From AR5 sp041499965 (GTDB lineage: Bacteria > Methylomirabilota > Methylomirabilia > Rokubacteriales > CSP1-6): 64,000 nucleotides of DNA. The stretch covers positions 17,108 through 81,107 of the forward strand of contig JBGQLG010000003.1 in NCBI GenBank assembly GCA_041499965.1. The letters run 5' to 3'. Both the position numbers and the translations under genes were made by a program. The notes under the pieces are model-generated. The model saw only the letters and a list, made by a program, of their open reading frames with translations, did no database searches and was not told where the DNA came from. Shown piece by piece: positions 52,401 to 60,095 of the stretch (its first letter is position 1; every line of letters starts with the position of its first letter).

Positions 52401-54877
52401 ATCGAGGCGATCCGCGCTGCGGAGGTCCACTCGAGCAGGCGGCGTTTCCGGCGCAGGCGGACGAGCGTGCGCAGGATGGCATCGGCCAGGACGGCCGCGC
52501 GATGCGGCAGGAAAGCGACGTGCAGGATCCAGAGCGCCGAGGCGGGTCGGAGCCGGAGCCAGACACCGCGGATGGCGGCAGGCAAGGCCGCCACCCGGTG
52601 GGCCGACACGAGACCCCCCATCGCCTCGCTGAGCAGCGGCGTCGCCAGCGGGAGGACGCCCAGCGCAGTCCAGATGACGGGCCAGCCGGGGAACAACGCC
52701 CACGCGAGGAGCAGGAAGGCGAGCAGCGTGGGAGGAAGCAGCGTGCGCCGCAGGTTGTCGACGATCTTCCAGCGCGAGATCAGCGACAGCCGGTTTGGCC
52801 CCCGGCCACCGCCCGCCAGGGGCACGCGGCGGCCGAGCCAGGGCAACAGTTGCCAGTCTCCGCGCGCCCAGCGGTGCAAGCGCCGCCAGTATCGGCGATA
52901 GTCGACTGGATAGTCCTCGAAGAGCACGACGTCGCTCACCAGGCCGGCTCTGCCGTGGATGCCCTCGAACAGGTCGTGGCTGAGCAGCGTGTTGTCGGGC
53001 ACGCGTCCCTGCAGGCTGCGCTCGAACGCGACCGGGTCGTAGATTCCCTTGCCGACGTAGATCCCTTCACCGAACAGATCCTGGTAGACGTCCGAGGTCG
53101 CGCCGGCGTAGAGGTCGAGGCCCGGGTCTCCCGCGAAGAGGCGGGTGAACCGCGACGCGGCGGCGCCCAGGGGGGTCACCTCGACCCGGGGTTGCAGGAC
53201 CGTATAGCCGGCACTGACGCGGCCGGTGAGGGGATCGAACTCCGCCCGGTTGAGCGGGTGGGCGAGGGTGGCGACGAGGCGATGCGCGGCGCCCCGAGGA
53301 AGCTCGGTATCGGCGTCGAGCGTGAGCACGAACCGAATGGAAGGCAGGATGCGCGGATCACCCACGTGGCCGGCGAAGGTGGTCGTCTGATCTCCGGCCA
53401 GCAGGCGGTTGAACTCGGCGAGCTGGCCTCGCTTGCGCTCCCATCCCATCCAGCAGCCCTCGCTGGGGTTCCACAGTCGCTTGCGATGCCGCAGATGAAA
53501 CGGTCCGGTGTCTGTCCCCCCGTATCGCGCATTGAGCGCACGAACGCCCTCCTCGGCGCGCCGGAGCAGGTCGGCGTCGTCCGGCATCGATTCGGCGGGC
53601 GCGTCGGCCAGGGTGACCAGCAGCGCGAGATGGAGGTTCGCGTCCGCGTTGGCCAGCCAGTGGACCTCGAGCCGGGACACGATCGCCGCGACGTCGTCAC
53701 GCGAAGCCAGGAGCACCGGCACGGCCGCCATGGTCCGGCAGTCGGCGGGGATGCCCTTGCGGAAGTCCATCTTGGGCAGGACACGCGCGGGCAAGAGGCG
53801 GGTCGTGAGGAGGTTGACGAGACTGACGCCGATCGTCGTGGCCGGGACGACGGCGAGCGCCATGCCCGACGCGGCGACGGCGAGGCTGGCGCCGGCCATG
53901 AGCAGTGCCACGCCCAGCCCTGTCACATGTAGCGCGGCGACCAGGAGGATGGCTCCGAGGTACCAGGGGGTCGGATGACGCTCGAGCCCCCGCCGCCATC
54001 GGGTACGCCAGCGGGAACGATACACGACGATCCGTTCGAGGCCGACGACGCCCTGGCCGATGAGGTGGTCGCCGACATGGCGGCTCCGATCTCCGGTACT
54101 CTCCCCGGACAAGCGGATGGCCTCGCGCGCCACCGCGTCCTCCGACCAACCGCTCCGGGCGGCCAGGTCCTCGACGACACCGCGGTAGCGATCACGCGTA
54201 TCGAAATCCATGCTCGGGTAGACGCCCGCGGGATCCTCACGCAGGATCCGCTCGGTCTCGCTGACCTGTTCGAAGACGGCGTTCCAGTCGGTCGTCTCCA
54301 GCGTGCGCAGACTGCGGATGCATGCGGGCAGGGTCTGGTCGGCCGGCGGCTGCCCCGGCAGGCCTTCTGCCTGGAATGCGCTGATGGTGGCGGCCGCCAG
54401 GGACTCGAGGAGAACGATGCGGAGCAGCACGGGCAGCGCCCACACCTCGGCGATGGTGAGTGGCCGTCGCGTCTGGAAGTCGGCGACGAGGAGCGTGATC
54501 TGCTCGACTTCGACGTGATGCCCGCCGGCCGTGACGATCTCCCGGGCCAGCTCGTAGGCCACCGGGTGCCCGCGCAGCTCCCCGTCGGCCAGACGAGGAA
54601 GCCGCCCCTCGAACACAGGCGGGAACTCCTCGCGAACCAGCTGGAAGGCTCGTTCGACGATGTAGTAGTTGTCGAGCAGCCATTCCGCGGCCGGGTGGTC
54701 CGACCCAGGGCCCCCCGCGGCGAGTCGGCGAGACGTCGTGGCGAGAGTCTGCTCGGGGCCTCGCAAGCGGTCCACAAGGTGTGGAGCTCGACGCCGGGCC
54801 GGCAGCGGCGCCGTACTCGCCAGGCGTCGAACCCGTTCGCGCACGTCACCGGCACTCACGACCAGGCCAGGAATCAC
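46421..54877 (-). CDS. ndvB: Cyclic beta-1,2-glucan synthetase (NdvB/Cgs type), 2,818 aa
   Basis: Family-typical giant protein. The N-terminal ~1,000 residues hold the GT84 glycosyltransferase (LDADTELPRGAAHRLVATLAHPLN) and several membrane helices (~310-370, ~770-840, ~920-950); then a glucoamylase-like region (ESGYYRFDDHRNYQYRAFG). The C-terminal ~1,100 residues are a GH94 phosphorylase-like domain (GSGDWNDGMNRVG; GSAERAECQIDSVAQSWAV). It makes periplasmic cyclic glucan for osmotic protection. GTG start, 5 bp after the USP gene. Confidence 0.95.
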   Translation of the reverse strand: MIPGLVVSAGDVRERVRRLASTAPLPARRRAPHLVDRLRGPEQTLATTSRRLAAGGPGSDHPAAEWLLDNYYIVERAFQLVREEFPPVFEGRLPRLADGELRGHPVAYELAREIVTAGGHHVEVEQITLLVADFQTRRPLTIAEVWALPVLLRIVLLESLAAATISAFQAEGLPGQPPADQTLPACIRSLRTLETTDWNAVFEQVSETERILREDPAGVYPSMDFDTRDRYRGVVEDLAARSGWSEDAVAREAIRLSGESTGDRSRHVGDHLIGQGVVGLERIVVYRSRWRTRWRRGLERHPTPWYLGAILLVAALHVTGLGVALLMAGASLAVAASGMALAVVPATTIGVSLVNLLTTRLLPARVLPKMDFRKGIPADCRTMAAVPVLLASRDDVAAIVSRLEVHWLANADANLHLALLVTLADAPAESMPDDADLLRRAEEGVRALNARYGGTDTGPFHLRHRKRLWNPSEGCWMGWERKRGQLAEFNRLLAGDQTTTFAGHVGDPRILPSIRFVLTLDADTELPRGAAHRLVATLAHPLNRAEFDPLTGRVSAGYTVLQPRVEVTPLGAAASRFTRLFAGDPGLDLYAGATSDVYQDLFGEGIYVGKGIYDPVAFERSLQGRVPDNTLLSHDLFEGIHGRAGLVSDVVLFEDYPVDYRRYWRRLHRWARGDWQLLPWLGRRVPLAGGGRGPNRLSLISRWKIVDNLRRTLLPPTLLAFLLLAWALFPGWPVIWTALGVLPLATPLLSEAMGGLVSAHRVAALPAAIRGVWLRLRPASALWILHVAFLPHRAAVLADAILRTLVRLRRKRRLLEWTSAARIASMLGGTSSRRPLWREMAAAPLAALGTGALLAISRPAALPAALGVLLLWLLAPEIADIVGRAWPDRPPAPGQGQARRLRLLARRTWLFFDTFVGPENQWLPPDHFQEEPRGEIARRTSPTNIGFLQLATLSAHDLGHAGLLSVVQRLGNTIDTLERMERHRGHFYNWYDTADLTPLLPRYVSTVDSGNLAASLLTVKQGCLELVHAPIIGPAGWDGLLDTLDILGEVIDGRVRRQDRARFAGLRACVARARQEAAALKGQRRAWAPGIARLLEQGCAEFDRTLLSAIAPGREDLDQDLLAELRVWSAEVRQHLGAMRRDIELYLPWQVPGASAPLVLNGEVRDEFERCLSLDPTLHGLPSACESASAAVTRLAKQLDTLPVDAAGMAGVRAWAAGLREAIGRAEDAARTVLTSLAGLAGRTDALFDAMDFTFLYDESRRLFYIGQDVATDRPDAHHYDLLASEARLASFVAIAKGDVPEEHWLHLGRPFCRVDGGSALLSWSGTMFEYLMPTLLLREAPESLMGRACASAVRIQIAYAGRRGVPWGMSESGYYRFDDHRNYQYRAFGVPDLGFKRGLEDDVVVAPYACLLALPFAPEAVMANLGRLEHLGLMGRYGLYEAVDFTASRLAEGTHHAIVRSFMAHHQGMILVAVDNLLCGHPMVRRFHADPVVQTTEALAFERPATAAPLRRTRLVPEGPRRTAAPRRAPLEPWPARPDAGFPQAHVLSNGRYQTLVSDGGGASSWGAVALTRQQADRTLAAPGFRLFVREPARRLAWSLAPGEGETTFHAHMVETHRRVHGVSLRQQVCVAPADDAEVRLVTVRNQTAFRRRLEVTSYAEVVVGDAAEDRRHPAFSKLFVESEYLEDLHALIFHRRPRSGGGPDAWLAHLLVLPAGRARPAGYETARERFVGRGRTTRRPAALDGAGPLGAGMTGATLDPIMALSAEVELPGHRATSLGFVMLAASSREGVLALARRYRSLPALEWSFELARRRSEIEAADLELAPHDLPAAATLLSLLLCSHDALRASAATLALNHLGQRSLWKHAISGDLPILLVRIGSAEDAAILPSVLRAQRFWRGRGVCVDVVILNERAGGYVAEMDEPVERALVQAGAEASRDRLGGVFVIHAARIDGADRTLLLSAARVVLDGSQGSIGQHLARLAGEPARLPLLAPSSPPPTEAPETLPRPDTLLFDLGLGGFAADGREYIIHLEPGQSTPAPWVNVVANRRLGFVVTESGGGYTWAENSGENRLTPWRNDPISDEPGEVLYLRDEATGAVWSPTPRPAPADGAYQVAYGAGYARFLHRSHGLEQSVRLWVAPDDPVKLVELALTNRLDRPRTVTVTYYVEWVLGTSREQSQAFVVPEFDPASEALLARNAWSEDFAARVAFVAVSAKLRGLTADRLEFLGRHGGYATPAALRRIGLAGTVRAGRDPCAALQISLDLAPGATVHAHFMLGQAAGRDEALDLVTKYRDRAVVEAAWTELNRQWDARLGAVTVRTPDPALDLMLNRWLLYQLLASRFWGRTGFYQSSGAFGFRDQLQDVAALIHGLPALCRDHILEAARHQFEAGDVLHWWHPPAGAGVRTRCSDDLLWLPFVTAHYVEATGDATILEEAIPFLAGEPLEPDEVERYARFEPGPHRATLYTHCLAAIDRGRTAGAHGLPLFGSGDWNDGMNRVGAGRRGESVWLGWFLHATLTRFGRVAARLGDSARAETLRGQAEELRAALEATAWDGAWYRRGYYDDGTPLGSAERAECQIDSVAQSWAVLSSAAEKSRAAAAMEAVMRRLVKEPDGLILLLAPPFAESTDDPGYIRGYPPGVRENGGQYTHAAIWVLWALLELGDVEHAVDLFQRLLPIRRALTPEAAALYRTEPYVLASDVYAAPPWSGRGGWTWYTGAAAWAYRLGLEKILGMRPSEGGWHLEPHIPAAWPGFEVVWHDGATIVRIQVDNPRGVSSGVERMLLDGERLDPPILPRLTDGRIHEVQVTMGSRQNER

Positions 54878-54882
54878 CGGGC

Positions 54883-55920
54883 TCAGTGGCCCGGACGGCT
54901 CCGCGCCGCCATTTCGGCGCGCGTCGGCCCCCGCGCGCCCAGGCCGAGGTCCTGCAGCACGAGGATCGGCCGGGTGCTTTCGGCCAGGAGGCGGGCGCTG
55001 ACACTGCCGTAGCGCTCACTCGCATCGGCCGTACGGCCGTGGGCGCATACCACGATCAGATCGACGTCGGCCCCCTCCGCCAGCGCCCGAATCGCCGGCG
55101 CCCGCCGGGACGATACGACGCTTTGCACGCTGACGCGAAGCGCCTGGCCAGCCAGCCCACTCTGCAGCTCACGCAGGTACCGCTCGGCTTCCACCCGGTT
55201 GCGCTCGGTGAGCTGCGAGGCGACGGCCACGTCGTCCGCGGACGGTGGCATGCGCCGAGGCATCTCCGGCTCGGGCACCACGTGGGCGAGGATCAACTCG
55301 GCGTCATGCGCGCGCGCCAGAGCGACGGCGAGTGTGAGGACGGACTCGGCCCGTGGCGAGCAATCCAGGGGCACGAAGATTCGGCGCAAACGAATCTCGC
55401 CGACGGGCCGTTCATCGGCGGTGTGCGCGGGGACGACGAGGACCGAGCTGTCGGCGCGGGCCACGACTTTCTGGGCGGTACTGCTCAGGACCCAGCCGCT
55501 GAGCCCGCCTTCACCGTGGGTCGACAGGACGACGAGATCGACGTCGTGTCCCCTGGCGAAATTGATGATCTGTTCGGCGGGCCGGCCCTCCAGCAACTCG
55601 GCGGCCGAGGTCAATCCATCCGCCTTCAGTTCGCCATCCAGCTTTGCGAGCTGGCTGTGCGCCTCCGCCCGCCGGATCTGCCACTCCACGGCGTCGTGAG
55701 CGTGGCGCGGCGAGGCCGCGGTGACCGGTGGCTCGAGGATACGGAGGAGCGTGATGCGCGCAGCGAACACCCGTGCCAGGGCAACGGCCCACGGAAGCGC
55801 GCACTCTGCGAGCGCCGACCCATCCAGCGGCACCAGCAGGTGCTCGATGGTCAGCTCTGGGCACCCGATTTCATGCTCGCCGCCGGGCGGTCCAACCGCG
55901 GATGGTCTACTGGATCGCAT
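54883..55920 (-). CDS. Tandem universal stress protein (two USP domains)
   Basis: 345 aa. First USP domain ~25-175 (HLLVPLDGSALAECALPWAVALA; VVLSTHGEGGLSGWVLSSTAQKVVARADSSVLVVP), second ~185-330 (IFVPLDCSPRAESVLTLAVALA; VVCAHGRTADASERYGSVSARLLAESTRPILVLQ). The ATG at 55920 follows GGGAGGGAT. It is the first gene of an operon with the glucan synthase; a sigma-54-type promoter lies ~122 nt upstream of the ATG. Confidence 0.93.
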   Translation of the reverse strand: MRSSRPSAVGPPGGEHEIGCPELTIEHLLVPLDGSALAECALPWAVALARVFAARITLLRILEPPVTAASPRHAHDAVEWQIRRAEAHSQLAKLDGELKADGLTSAAELLEGRPAEQIINFARGHDVDLVVLSTHGEGGLSGWVLSSTAQKVVARADSSVLVVPAHTADERPVGEIRLRRIFVPLDCSPRAESVLTLAVALARAHDAELILAHVVPEPEMPRRMPPSADDVAVASQLTERNRVEAERYLRELQSGLAGQALRVSVQSVVSSRRAPAIRALAEGADVDLIVVCAHGRTADASERYGSVSARLLAESTRPILVLQDLGLGARGPTRAEMAARSRPGH

Positions 55921-56053
55921 GGCCGATCCCTCCCCCCCGTCGTGTCGGGTGTGCAGCTCACCGCCGGCGGCACCTTCGTTACGGCAGGGGCCTGAGGAGA
56001 CGTTCCCTTCTAGGGGAACCTCCGATTTGCGAAGCGATGTCAGAACTGTGACT

Positions 56054-56068
56054 GCAACGTGCGCGCCA
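56054..56068 (-). promoter_or_regulatory. Sigma-54-type promoter of the USP-ndvB operon
   Basis: Minus-strand TGGCGC, five bases, TTGC. Inferred start near 56042, leader ~122 nt. The 474-bp gap 55921-56394 contains this promoter, the half-site cluster and no recognisable gene. Confidence 0.6.
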
Positions 56069-56120
56069 GGACTTTCCCGTGCGTTTCGTGCCGAACCCGC
56101 GACATGGAAGCCCAGCGAAG

Positions 56121-56160
56121 TGGGGCGCCGGAGGGGCAATGAGGCGGAGACGCCGCCCCG
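56121..56160. promoter_or_regulatory. Cluster of activator half-sites upstream of USP-ndvB
   Basis: TGGGGC (56121-56126), GGGGC (56133-56137), TGAGGC (56140-56145) and GCCCCG (56155-56160), i.e. half-sites 80-118 bp upstream of the inferred start. Spacing does not match the clean two- or six-base pairs. Confidence 0.4.
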
Positions 56161-56394
56161 TTCCCTGTCTTGACTGCGGCGTGGTCGCGAGGATCGGCCG
56201 GGCAGCCGCCATCGCGATGCGCTACGCGAGCTCCAGCAGCGCGAGGGCGGGTTTCCGTCGGCGCTCGAGCACCGGCACGTGGCATTGCTGCACCACCTGT
56301 CGCATCGATGTCCCACGCTCTCCCTCGGTTCCGGGCGCAAGTTGTGGGATTCGCTGGCGTGGGACTCGGCACCGTCGTTGCTGTCTCGTTGGGC

Positions 56395-56778
56395 ATGACG
56401 AAACCGGCCTCTCGCCCGCGTTCCTCTTCGGTGCCCACGATCGAGATCGTAGGCCTCGCCATCGCACCGACGTTCAGGGCCCGTATCGCTCGGCAGATCC
56501 GGCGCGCGCTCGTCGGCGTCCAGACGAGCCCGGTCCACGTCCGCGTCAGCTTCGCGGACGTCAATGGCCCGAAAGGCGGTCTCGACGCGCGGTGCGCCAT
56601 CGACGTGACGATTCCGCGGACGGCGCCGCTCCACGTCGAGGAGACCGCCGCGAGAGACGTCACCGCCTTCGACCTGAGCGCGGCGGCGATTTCGCGACAG
56701 ATTGCGCGGCAACTCGAGCGCAGGCAGAAGAGCGGGCGGTATCCGAAGAAGTACTACGCGGCCCAACGCTTGCCGTAG
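56395..56778 (+). CDS. HPF/RaiA-like protein (ribosome hibernation family, diverged)
   Basis: 127 aa from ATG 56395 (an upstream ATG at 56308 would add a hydrophobic stretch). VRVSFADVNGPKGGLDARCAIDV (split: VRVSFADVNGPKGG, then LDARCAIDV) and HVEETAARDVTAFDLSAAA match the HPF/YfiA core beta-alpha segment; the end is basic (ERRQKSGRYPKKYY). HPF-type proteins bind the 30S subunit in stasis. The short form without a dimerisation domain fits. Confidence 0.65.
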   Translation: MTKPASRPRSSSVPTIEIVGLAIAPTFRARIARQIRRALVGVQTSPVHVRVSFADVNGPKGGLDARCAIDVTIPRTAPLHVEETAARDVTAFDLSAAAISRQIARQLERRQKSGRYPKKYYAAQRLP

Positions 56779-56942
56779 CGCGTCCCGGCGCCGCCGGCCA
56801 GCGTGTTGGTAGCGTCAGGGGGAGCGCTGTCACCGTCGTCACCGGCGCCGTCTGATCGGCATTCCACCCTGCCGTTGGTGCGGTGCGTGAGCGCGTGAAG
56901 CCGACGTGAAGCCTGGGGGGTCGAGACGCGGGAGGGGTTGTC

Positions 56943-57518
56943 GTGCTGGTCCAGGAACTGACGAGGCAGGCGAGTCTGGAGCTGCTGGCTCGTGCACACA
57001 TCGGTAGATTGGCGTGCGCCCGAGGGACCCAGCCGTACATGGTGCCATTCTATTTCGTCTATGAGAATGATTGCCTGTATAGCTTTTCCGCGGTCGGACA
57101 AAAGATCGACTGGATGCGAGCCAACCCGCTGGTCTGCGTCGAAGCGGACGAGGTGGTGAGCCCGCAGCAATGGATGAGCGTCATTGTCTTCGGTCGCTAC
57201 GAAGAGATACTCGACACCCCCGAATACCCGGGCGCGCGCGCACGCGCTCACGCCCTGCTGAAACGGCACGCGGCGTGGTGGGAGCCTGCGTACGTGAAGA
57301 CCATCGTCCACGGCGCAGAGCGCCCGCCGGTGCCGGTCTTCTACCGCATTTACGCCCGCCAGATTACCGGCCGCCGGGCCATCCCTGATCAGCCGGTGTC
57401 GCCGCCAGACCCCAGGCTGTCGGTGACCGAGTCGGGCGAAGGCGGTTGGCTGCACAACCTTCTGCGGCAGATCCTGGGTATACGCAAGCACTCCCGCGCC
57501 AAGCAGCGAGAGCGATAG
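56943..57518 (+). CDS. Pyridoxamine-5'-phosphate-oxidase-like FMN-binding protein
   Basis: 191 aa. ARAHIGRLACARGTQPYMVPFYFVYENDCLY (split across residues ~16-46) is the split-barrel FMN-binding opening seen in NimA-type proteins; VCVEADEV and VFGRYEEI follow. A basic 40-residue tail is extra. Members reduce nitro-compounds or bind haem/F420. GTG start preceded by GGGAGG. No sigma-54-type promoter with correct spacing was found. Confidence 0.82.
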   Translation: MLVQELTRQASLELLARAHIGRLACARGTQPYMVPFYFVYENDCLYSFSAVGQKIDWMRANPLVCVEADEVVSPQQWMSVIVFGRYEEILDTPEYPGARARAHALLKRHAAWWEPAYVKTIVHGAERPPVPVFYRIYARQITGRRAIPDQPVSPPDPRLSVTESGEGGWLHNLLRQILGIRKHSRAKQRER

Positions 57519-57718
57519 CCCGAGCCGTTGTCGGTCATGACGGCGACGAGAACCTGCCCGCCCAGCCGCGGCCGGCCGTGCACGGTGCGGTCGGCCGCGG
57601 ACGGCACCGTCCCGCCGCGGGGGCGAGGCACCGATTGCGGCAAGCGCCGACCGGCCTATTTCGCGGAACCGCCCGAGATCCGCGGGTCACGCCTGGCCGT
57701 CTTGCGACGAGGTGGTCA

Positions 57719-58570
57719 ATGATCCCCACGAAATTGACCGAGGCGCTGGTTGTGGTGACGATGGTGCTGTGGCTCGCCACGCCGGCCACGGCCCAGCCGG
57801 TGGGGACGCCGGTCGCGACGGCGACCGCCCCCTCGGCGGAGCAGGGTCGGCCGGCACTGCCGGTCATCGGGACGATCCTCGAGCACGGCGGTGCCCTCGG
57901 GCTGTCGGCCTCGCAGGTCGAGGCGCTCGAGCGCCTCGGCCTTGACTTCATCCGCGAGGCGATCCGGCGCCAGGCCGACTTGCTCATCACCCAGATCGAT
58001 CTCGATCTCCTGCTCGATCAGGAGCCGAGCCAGGCGGTCGACGTGAAGGCGGCGGAGGCCAAGCTCCGGGAGATCGAGAAGATCCGGACGGATCTCCAGC
58101 TCGCGTTGATCCGCGCCGTCGAGAACGCCCGGGCCCAGCTCACCCCGGAGCAGCGCTCGAAGCTGGCCGCGCTTCTGGCCGGGGCCCCGGCTCAGAGCGA
58201 GGCCGACCCTCCGGACGATCCGCCGAGCGCCGCGCGCGGCGCCGCACCGGCGGGGCGGGGCGGCGCCGGACACGCACCGCCGGGCGGTGGGGCAACGCAT
58301 CCGCGCCCGCCCGAGCGCCGCTTCGAAGGGCGCCGCGACACGGGCCCACGCGATCATGGTCGGGCCGTCATCCGCGGCTGGTCGTCATACTGGTGGGAGC
58401 CGTACTGGTTCTATGCTCCACCGCCGGCGATCGTTCAGGAGCAGCCGCCGGTGTACGGGCAGTCCCCTGAGCCACCGTACTGGTACTACTGCCGGAGCGC
58501 TCAGACGTACTACCCGTACGTCTCGACCTGTCCGGAGCCGTGGCTCCCGGTGCCGGCGACGCCCCGGTAG
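57719..58570 (+). CDS. Secreted Spy/ZraP-like periplasmic protein with aromatic C-terminus
   Basis: 283 aa. Signal peptide ending ATPATAQ (~27), then a helical domain (LGLSASQVEALERLGLDFIREAI; ALIRAVENARAQLTPEQRSKLAALL) like the Spy/CpxP/ZraP metal-sensor or chaperone family. A Pro/Gly/Arg-rich linker leads to a Trp/Tyr-rich tail with YYCRSAQTYYPYVSTCPEPW, a motif recurrent in proteobacterial envelope proteins. Likely envelope stress protection; exact role unknown. Confidence 0.7.
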   Translation: MIPTKLTEALVVVTMVLWLATPATAQPVGTPVATATAPSAEQGRPALPVIGTILEHGGALGLSASQVEALERLGLDFIREAIRRQADLLITQIDLDLLLDQEPSQAVDVKAAEAKLREIEKIRTDLQLALIRAVENARAQLTPEQRSKLAALLAGAPAQSEADPPDDPPSAARGAAPAGRGGAGHAPPGGGATHPRPPERRFEGRRDTGPRDHGRAVIRGWSSYWWEPYWFYAPPPAIVQEQPPVYGQSPEPPYWYYCRSAQTYYPYVSTCPEPWLPVPATPR

Positions 58571-58675
58571 CGGCAGTCCCGTGCGGTCGAGGGGAACGGA
58601 CATCGATCGCGGCCAATGCGCAGGCGGCGGTCGAGCGCCTGACGTATGTGCCGTAGGGGAGGTGGCGTCCCCCTG

Positions 58676-59788
58676 ATGGAAGAGGTGTTTCGACTCGGGG
58701 ACGATCTCGGACCGTCGAAGGTCATCCACGTGCACGAACCCACGCTCGGCCTGAGGGCGGTGCTGGTGATCGATAACACCGCGCCGGGCCCCTCGATCGG
58801 CGGCCTGCGCATGGCGCCGGATGTGAGCACGACGGAGTGCTTTCGGCTGGCGCGGGCGATGACTCTGAAGAATGCCGCCGCGGGTCTCCCTCACGGCGGC
58901 GGCAAGTCGGTGCTCTACGGCGAGCCGCGCATGCCGCGCGACCAGAAGGAGCGCCTCATTCGCGCCTTCGCCCACGCGCTCCGGAACGAGCAGGACTACA
59001 TCGTCGGGCCGGACATGGGGACCGACGAATCATGCATGGCGTGGATCAAAGACGAGATCGGTCGTGCCGTCGGATTGCCGGCCGTCCTCGGGGGACTTCC
59101 GCTCGACGAGATCGGTGCCACCGGCTGGGGGATACGTCACGCGGCGGAGGCGGCCGCGCCCTACTGCCGGCTCGACCTCCGGGGCGCGCGTATGGCGATC
59201 CAGGGCTTCGGGGCGGTCGGCAAGCACTGCGCCCGGTTTCTCGCCGAGCGGGGCGCGGTTCTCGTCGCGGCCTCTGACTCGCAGGGAACGATCCACAATC
59301 CCCAGGGCCTGCCGGTTGCCGACCTGATCGCGCTCAAGGACGCCGGGAAGACGGTGTGCGACCACACCGGTGGCCACACGCGCGATCGCGAGGCGATCCT
59401 CGACGTCGAGTGTGACATCTGGATTCCCGCGGCGCGTCCTGACGTCGTGCGCGAGGACAACGTGCATCGCTTGAAGACGAAGCTCGTCCTGCAGGGTGCG
59501 AACATTCCGTTCACCGTGGGTGCGGAGAGGATGCTGCACGATCGAGGCGTGGTGGTGGTACCCGATTTCATCGCGAACGCCGGCGGGGTGATCTGCGCCG
59601 CGATGGAGTACCGTGGCGCAACGCAGGCGGCGGCCTTCGCGGCGATCGAAGCAACGACTCGGGTGAACACGGCGATGGTACTCGAGGCCGTGACGGCGAG
59701 GCGAATCCTGCCGCGCGAGGCTGCGCTGGAACTGGCGGCGGGACGGGTCCGGCAGGCCATGAGCTACCGTCGCTTCTCGATCTCGTGA
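58676..59788 (+). CDS. Glu/Leu/Phe/Val dehydrogenase
   Basis: 370 aa from ATG 58676 (an ATG ten codons upstream is an alternative). Catalytic lysine region HGGGKSVLYG (~81), VGPDMGTDESCMAWI (~112), ATGWGIRHAAEAAA, Rossmann GFGAVGKHCARFLAERGAV (~182) and ANAGGVICAAMEY (~305). It oxidatively deaminates an amino acid with NAD(P). The short length is like leucine/valine dehydrogenases rather than GdhA. Confidence 0.9.
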   Translation: MEEVFRLGDDLGPSKVIHVHEPTLGLRAVLVIDNTAPGPSIGGLRMAPDVSTTECFRLARAMTLKNAAAGLPHGGGKSVLYGEPRMPRDQKERLIRAFAHALRNEQDYIVGPDMGTDESCMAWIKDEIGRAVGLPAVLGGLPLDEIGATGWGIRHAAEAAAPYCRLDLRGARMAIQGFGAVGKHCARFLAERGAVLVAASDSQGTIHNPQGLPVADLIALKDAGKTVCDHTGGHTRDREAILDVECDIWIPAARPDVVREDNVHRLKTKLVLQGANIPFTVGAERMLHDRGVVVVPDFIANAGGVICAAMEYRGATQAAAFAAIEATTRVNTAMVLEAVTARRILPREAALELAAGRVRQAMSYRRFSIS

Positions 59789-59883
59789 GCTGCGTTCCGA
59801 CGCCCCGTGGGCGAGCGTCACCTCTGACCGGCGGGAGACCGGTGGAATCAGTCAGGCGCAGCTTCGCGACGGGAGGACCGCGT

Positions 59884-60093
59884 ATGAACTGTGTCTGTGG
59901 TCATCCGGATAAGGACCATGTACGGGGAGGACGGTGCCGCGTCCCCGATTGCCCGTGTGAGCTGTTCCGACCGGGCGATACACTGCGGGGGACGGCGCCG
60001 CCTGAAGCTGGACCGGTCCTCGATCGCCTGGTCGGCCGCGATCCCACGTGGGGTGGCCCGTGCGTCCCACGCTCGATGTCAGTGGCCCCCTGA
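59884..60093 (+). CDS. Small cysteine-rich protein
   Basis: 69 aa. CVCGH, then Asp-Lys-Asp-His, GRCRVPDCPCELFRPGD: a compact Cys/His cluster likely to bind zinc. GGGAGGACCGCGT precedes the ATG. It converges on the HhH gene with only 2 bp between stops. Function unknown. Confidence 0.55.
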   Translation: MNCVCGHPDKDHVRGGRCRVPDCPCELFRPGDTLRGTAPPEAGPVLDRLVGRDPTWGGPCVPRSMSVAP

Positions 60094-60095
60094 CG

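Noticed and set aside
56268..56290. CGGCAC ... TTGC upstream of the HPF-like gene
   Set aside because: The spacer between the elements is six bases instead of five, so GG-to-GC distance is wrong for sigma-54.
56857..56872. CGGCAT ... CTGC upstream of the FMN-binding protein
   Set aside because: Spacer is one base too long.
58571..58585. CGGCAG ... GTGC upstream of the amino-acid dehydrogenase
   Set aside because: Spacer is one base too short.
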